Positions 60,881-64,000 of a DNA stretch of 64,000 bases are shown one piece after another. The first letter of the stretch is position 1. Each line of letters begins with the position of its first letter. Position numbers and translations under genes: made by a program. Source of the DNA: Streptomyces sp. S.PNR 29 (GTDB lineage Bacteria > Actinomycetota > Actinomycetes > Streptomycetales > Streptomycetaceae); assembly GCF_030386795.1 (NCBI RefSeq), contig NZ_JANUQM010000022.1, positions 61,246 through 125,245 on the forward strand, given 5' to 3'. The notes beneath the pieces were generated by a model. It saw only the letters and a program-made list of their open reading frames with translations. It was not told the DNA's origin and did no database searches.

Positions 60881-62314
60881 TCAGCCGACCGTCCGCGGCA
60901 GTCGCAGGCTCAGCAGGCCGGTCAGGGCGATGCCCGCCAGCTGGACCAGCAGTGTCGTCACCAGGGCGTCCCGCATGCCCATGGCCGGGATCAAGGACAG
61001 GAACAGGGAGCCGAGCAGGGCCACGCCCAGCGCCAGGGCCGCCTGCTGGGTCGTGGTCATGACGCCACTGCCGACGCCCGCGCGGGCGGACGGCACCTCG
61101 GACAGCACGATGCGGAAGACCACGGGAAGCTGAAGCGCCTGGCCGGCCCCGGCGACCGCCGCGCCCGGGAGCAGCTCGACGAAGCCGAGGTGCGGCCAGG
61201 AACGCCAGGCGGCCAGCGCCATCGACGCCACGCCCACGGCCTGGAGCACCGCGCCCGCCGGCACCACCCGCGTGCCGTACCGGGTGACCAGCCGCGGACC
61301 CGCGAGGGAGAAGACGAAGAACACCACCGCCATGGGCAGCAACGCCAGACCCGCGGCGACCGGGCCCAGGCCCGCGCCCTGCTGCAGCGCCACCGCGATC
61401 ACGAACATGAAGCCGCTGAAGCCGATGGAGAAGGGCAGGATCATCACCAGTCCGCGCCGGAACGAGGTGAGCGCGAACAGGCTCGGCGGGACGAGCGGCG
61501 TACGGCCCTGACGGTCCGCACGGCGTTCCACCACGTAGAACACCGCCGCCGTGAGCGGGAACGCCGCCAGCGACAGCCAGGTCCACAGCGGCCAGCCCGC
61601 CGCCCGGCCCTCGGTGAGCGGGGCCAGCAGCGTCAGCAGGGAGACGGCCAGCAGCACCGTGCCCGGCACGTCCACCGGCTCCGGGCGCTGCGAGCGGGTC
61701 TCCGGGACCGTGCGGACGGCGAGGAACAGGCCGGCGAGCACCACCGGCACGTTCACCAGGAACACCGAGCGCCAGCCGGTGCCGAAGAGGTCAGCCGTCA
61801 CCAGGACCCCGCCGAGGATCTGGCCGACCACCATGGACAGGCCGGCCGTCGCCCCGTACAGGCTCATCGCCTTCGCACGCCGGGGCCCGGACGTGGTCGC
61901 CTGGATGGTGGCCAGCACCTGCGGCAGCATCGCCGCCGCCGAGGCGCCCTGCGCCACCCGCGCCGCCACCAGCGACCAGGCGCCGGGCGCCAGCCCGCAC
62001 GCGAGCGAGGTCAGCCCGAAGGCCGCCATGCCGGCGAGGAAGAGCCGCCGCCGGCCGAACAGATCGCCGAGCCGGCCACCGAGGACGAGCAGGACGGCGT
62101 ACGACACCCCGTACCCGGCGACGACGAGTTCGAGGACCGCCTCGCTCGCGGACAGGTCCGCGCCGATGGCCGGCAGGGCGACGTTGACGATGAAGAAGTC
62201 GATGAGAGGGAGTGCCGCGGCCAGCAGCACCGTGAACAGTCCGGGGCCGCTCAGCGCCGGTGATGCGGCCGGTGAGCGGAGAGTGCGGGGGACGATGGTT
62301 TCGGTCACGGTCAT
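60881..62314 (-). CDS. DHA2-type MFS drug exporter (14 membrane segments)
   Basis: A 477-residue MFS protein. DFFIVNVALPAIGADLSAS marks TM1 of the DHA2 (14-TM) family; GGRLGDLFGRRRLFL is the loop 2-3 signature; MVVGQILGGVLVTADLFGTG WRSVFLVNVP is motif C and the following segment. Proton-driven efflux is expected. Divergent from an MmyB-type regulator gene, its likely controller, with CTGGTAC repeats between them. Confidence 0.9.
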   Translation of the reverse strand: MTVTETIVPRTLRSPAASPALSGPGLFTVLLAAALPLIDFFIVNVALPAIGADLSASEAVLELVVAGYGVSYAVLLVLGGRLGDLFGRRRLFLAGMAAFGLTSLACGLAPGAWSLVAARVAQGASAAAMLPQVLATIQATTSGPRRAKAMSLYGATAGLSMVVGQILGGVLVTADLFGTGWRSVFLVNVPVVLAGLFLAVRTVPETRSQRPEPVDVPGTVLLAVSLLTLLAPLTEGRAAGWPLWTWLSLAAFPLTAAVFYVVERRADRQGRTPLVPPSLFALTSFRRGLVMILPFSIGFSGFMFVIAVALQQGAGLGPVAAGLALLPMAVVFFVFSLAGPRLVTRYGTRVVPAGAVLQAVGVASMALAAWRSWPHLGFVELLPGAAVAGAGQALQLPVVFRIVLSEVPSARAGVGSGVMTTTQQAALALGVALLGSLFLSLIPAMGMRDALVTTLLVQLAGIALTGLLSLRLPRTVG

Positions 62315-62335
62315 CAGCCTGCTGCGGCGCTCAGG

Positions 62336-62364
62336 CTGGTACCAGAGTCTTCTTATCCTGGTAC
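62336..62364. promoter_or_regulatory. CTGGTAC direct repeats in the exporter/MmyB regulator divergent region
   Basis: CTGGTACCAG (62336-62345, itself a palindrome) and CTGGTAC (62358-62364) start 22 bp apart, two helical turns, with TCTTAT between. MmyB-like regulators often bind such A/T-containing direct repeats next to the exporter they control. Both starts lie within 75 bp. Confidence 0.5.
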
Positions 62365-62410
62365 AACCGCTACCTGGCAACAGGGTCCGGGCGGCGGCAG
62401 GCTGGAAGGC

Positions 62411-63319
62411 ATGACCACCATGGCCCAGGAGACCGCGGTACCCGAGCCCGGCACGCCCCGCGAGTCCGCCTCGGCGATCCGGCGCCACGAACTCGCCGGC
62501 TTCCTGCGCAGCCGCCGGGAGCGCATCACCCCCGAGCAGGTCGGCCTGCCCCGGGGCCCCAGACGCCGCACGCCGGGCCTGCGGCGCGAGGAGGTCGCCC
62601 AGCTCTCCGCCGTCGGCGTCACCTGGTACACGTGGCTGGAGCAGGGCCGGGACATCCAGGTCTCCGTCCAGGTCCTCGACTCACTCGCCCGCGCCCTGCT
62701 GCTCGACCCCAGCGAGCGAGCCCACCTCTTCCAGCTGTCCGGCGCCGTCGACCCCACGCCGGCGACCGTCTGCCCGTCGGTCACCCCGGCGATGCGGGCC
62801 GTGCTGGAGCAGCTGGAGCCCTATCCGGCCTGCCTGCAGAACAGCCGGTACGACATCCTCGCCTACAACCGCACGTACGCACTGCTGCTGTGCGACCTGG
62901 ACGCGGTGCCGCCCGAGGACCGCAACTGCATCCTCCTCACCTACACGCACGCGCAGTGGCGCTCCTCGATCGTGCACCTGGAGAAGACCCAGCGGCTCAT
63001 GGCCGCGCGGCTCCGCGCCATGATGGCCGGGCATCTCGGCGAGCCCGCCTGGAAGATGCTGCTCAAGCGGCTGCGCACCGAGTCCCCCGAGTTCCGCGAG
63101 ATCTGGGACCGGCACGAGGTCGAGGCCCACCGCGGCAAGCGCAAGGAGTTCCTCAACCAGCACGTCGGCCGGCTCCTCGTCGACCACACCGACCTGTGGA
63201 TCAGCCCGGAGACGGGGCCGCGGATGGTGACGTACGTGCCGTCCGACGAGGAGACCCGCAGACGGCTGGAGCGGCTGCACGCGATCGCGCTGGAGCGGGG
63301 GAGCGCGGCCGGCCTCTGA
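62411..63319 (+). CDS. MmyB-like XRE family regulator
   Basis: A 302-residue regulator. HTH_XRE at about 20-90 (GLRREEVAQLSAVGVTWYTW, LEQGRDIQVS) and the C-terminal MmyB-like ligand-binding domain (about 110-285) with NSRYDILAYN, WKMLLKRLRTESPEFREIW and HTDLWISPETGP. In actinobacteria such genes sit opposite an oxidoreductase or exporter and regulate it; some bind fatty acids. Divergent from the DHA2 exporter. ATG 62411; ATG 62420 is in frame. Confidence 0.9.
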   Translation: MTTMAQETAVPEPGTPRESASAIRRHELAGFLRSRRERITPEQVGLPRGPRRRTPGLRREEVAQLSAVGVTWYTWLEQGRDIQVSVQVLDSLARALLLDPSERAHLFQLSGAVDPTPATVCPSVTPAMRAVLEQLEPYPACLQNSRYDILAYNRTYALLLCDLDAVPPEDRNCILLTYTHAQWRSSIVHLEKTQRLMAARLRAMMAGHLGEPAWKMLLKRLRTESPEFREIWDRHEVEAHRGKRKEFLNQHVGRLLVDHTDLWISPETGPRMVTYVPSDEETRRRLERLHAIALERGSAAGL

Positions 63320-63325
63320 GCCGTC

Positions 63326-63341
63326 GTTCCCGATCGGGAAC
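63326..63341. promoter_or_regulatory. 16-bp perfect palindrome GTTCCCGATCGGGAAC
   Basis: Perfect palindrome 91 bp before the next gene. Two related half sites follow: GTTCCGGAAAC at 63380-63390 and GTTCCC at 63395-63400. The spacing between the two dyads is about 54 bp, close to five helical turns. Likely operators for the following unit; the regulator is unknown. Confidence 0.5.
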
Positions 63342-63416
63342 ATCGTCGGGATGACCCTCCGAAGTGCGGGAACACGGATGTTCCGGAAACCGACGTTCCC
63401 ACATGCGAGGACAGTC

Positions 63417-63839
63417 ATGGCTGAGCAGAAGCCGGCACAGGAGCGCCTCCCGCAGCCGTTGCGCACCGCCGCCGCGACACTGCAGAAGGTGCCGGGCGCC
63501 CAGATGGTGGGCAGGGCCGCCGAAGGGACGCTCGACAGGATCGGAGCCATGTCCCCGCGCGGGCGGCGCATGGCCGTGTACACCGGGGCCGGGGTGCTCG
63601 GCGTCACCGGTGTCGTGGAGTGGCCCGTCGCCCTCACCGGGGCGGCCGTGGCATGGCTGACGCAGTCGCGGCCCAAGGAGACCGCGGAAGCCGAGGCGGT
63701 GACGGGCGCCGCGGAGAGCCCGGCCGGCAGGGTCTCCGACCGCGACGGCACGTCCGCCGCGGAGCAGCCGAAGGCACCCTCCGACACCTCCGACAAGAGC
63801 ACGACCGCGTCGGCGTCGCGTACGCGAAAGGCAGGCTGA
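63417..63839 (+). CDS. Small unknown protein with one hydrophobic segment
   Basis: A 140-residue protein: a polar N-terminal part (QPLRTAAATLQKVPGAQMVG), a conserved-looking MSPRGRRMAVYTGAGVLGVT, a hydrophobic stretch to WLTQ, then a long Ala/Glu/Ser-rich tail. GAGGA lies 5 nt before the ATG. As I recall, similar proteins precede cation-transporting P-type ATPase genes in streptomycetes; the next gene starts 9 nt later but is cut off. Confidence 0.65.
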   Translation: MAEQKPAQERLPQPLRTAAATLQKVPGAQMVGRAAEGTLDRIGAMSPRGRRMAVYTGAGVLGVTGVVEWPVALTGAAVAWLTQSRPKETAEAEAVTGAAESPAGRVSDRDGTSAAEQPKAPSDTSDKSTTASASRTRKAG

Positions 63840-63848
63840 GAACTAGCG

Positions 63849-64000
63849 ATGGGCGGATTTCTGACGCGTTCCCCGGGTGCCGTGGCCGGGCTCGTCCTGG
63901 CCGGGCCACGGCTGCTCGCGCGCGGCACCGCGCCCGCGGTGGGCGTGGCCGCCGGGGCGGCGGCGGGGACGGCGCGGGCCGGCGTGCGCAGCGCGGACTT
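63849..64000 (+). CDS. N-terminal fragment, possibly of a P-type ATPase (cut by window edge)
   Basis: ATG 63849 opens a frame of 50 visible codons, MGGFLTRSPGAVAGLVLAGP followed by an Ala/Gly-rich stretch. It continues past the window. The guess of a cation P-type ATPase rests only on the preceding gene; the fragment itself has no diagnostic motif. Confidence 0.4.
   Translation, partial: MGGFLTRSPGAVAGLVLAGPRLLARGTAPAVGVAAGAAAGTARAGVRSAD

Overview
The window is a GC-rich chromosomal stretch from a Streptomyces (or very close relative). Evidence: strong G/C bias at third codon positions, many GTG starts, many 4-bp ATGA/GTGA gene overlaps, and a gene order typical of the streptomycete core (rpsT, lepA, fadD, hemW, hrcA-dnaJ2, tricorn protease, RNase Z, phoH-ybeY, era, leuA, recO-uppS, znuACB-zur, glyS). 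I recognise families from the protein sequences; no database search was run.

Layout. 1-9.5 kb: rpsT (partial) diverging from lepA, a fatty-acyl-CoA ligase, a HATPase/GAF/SpoIIE signalling protein, hemW, a decayed small gene, DUF3097 and a metallo-beta-lactamase-fold protein. 9.5-14.4 kb: CIRCE-controlled hrcA-dnaJ2, whose 3' end and terminator are tandemly duplicated (111-bp unit), then nitronate monooxygenase, rsmE and a VOC protein. 14.4-20.6 kb: lipoprotein, tricorn-type protease, HIT protein, RNase Z, adenosine deaminase. 20.6-25.6 kb: sugar-acid catabolism (MFS transporter, IclR regulator, glucarate dehydratase) and a PfkB kinase. 25.7-30.1 kb: phoH carrying an in-frame intein, then ybeY, a CNNM/CBS membrane protein and a YjbR protein. 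30.1-37.7 kb: large LuxR regulator diverging from a Tat-exported SDR, a CDA-like protein without zinc ligands, a secreted protein, amtB-glnK, and era.

37.7-43.5 kb: GH1 glycosidase, intracellular M4 protease with its emfourin-type inhibitor, leuA with a leucine-rich leader peptide and attenuator-like hairpin, and a TerB-like zinc-ribbon protein. 43.5-49.7 kb is the most accessory part: a DapA-family aldolase, a decayed tyrosine phosphatase gene, a TTA-containing glycosidase-like secreted protein, an SlpD/E-type exported peptidase, a secreted protein with a Glu-Thr-Pro repeat stalk, and three very small genes. 49.7-57.5 kb returns to core genes: DUF1304, recO, uppS, a family 2 glycosyltransferase, the zinc regulon (zur, znuB, znuC, znuA) and glyS. 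57.6-64 kb: an endonuclease/exonuclease/phosphatase-fold protein, an aldo/keto reductase with its TetR regulator behind a long palindrome, a 14-TM exporter diverging from an MmyB-type regulator, and the start of a two-gene unit at the window edge.

The strongest unusual signal is the intein in PhoH. It begins with Ala, carries a Trp (block B), Cys (block F) and Thr (block G) triplet diagnostic of class 3 inteins, and contains a LAGLIDADG endonuclease with both motifs intact. No tRNA, rRNA, CRISPR array, IS element or prophage was seen.
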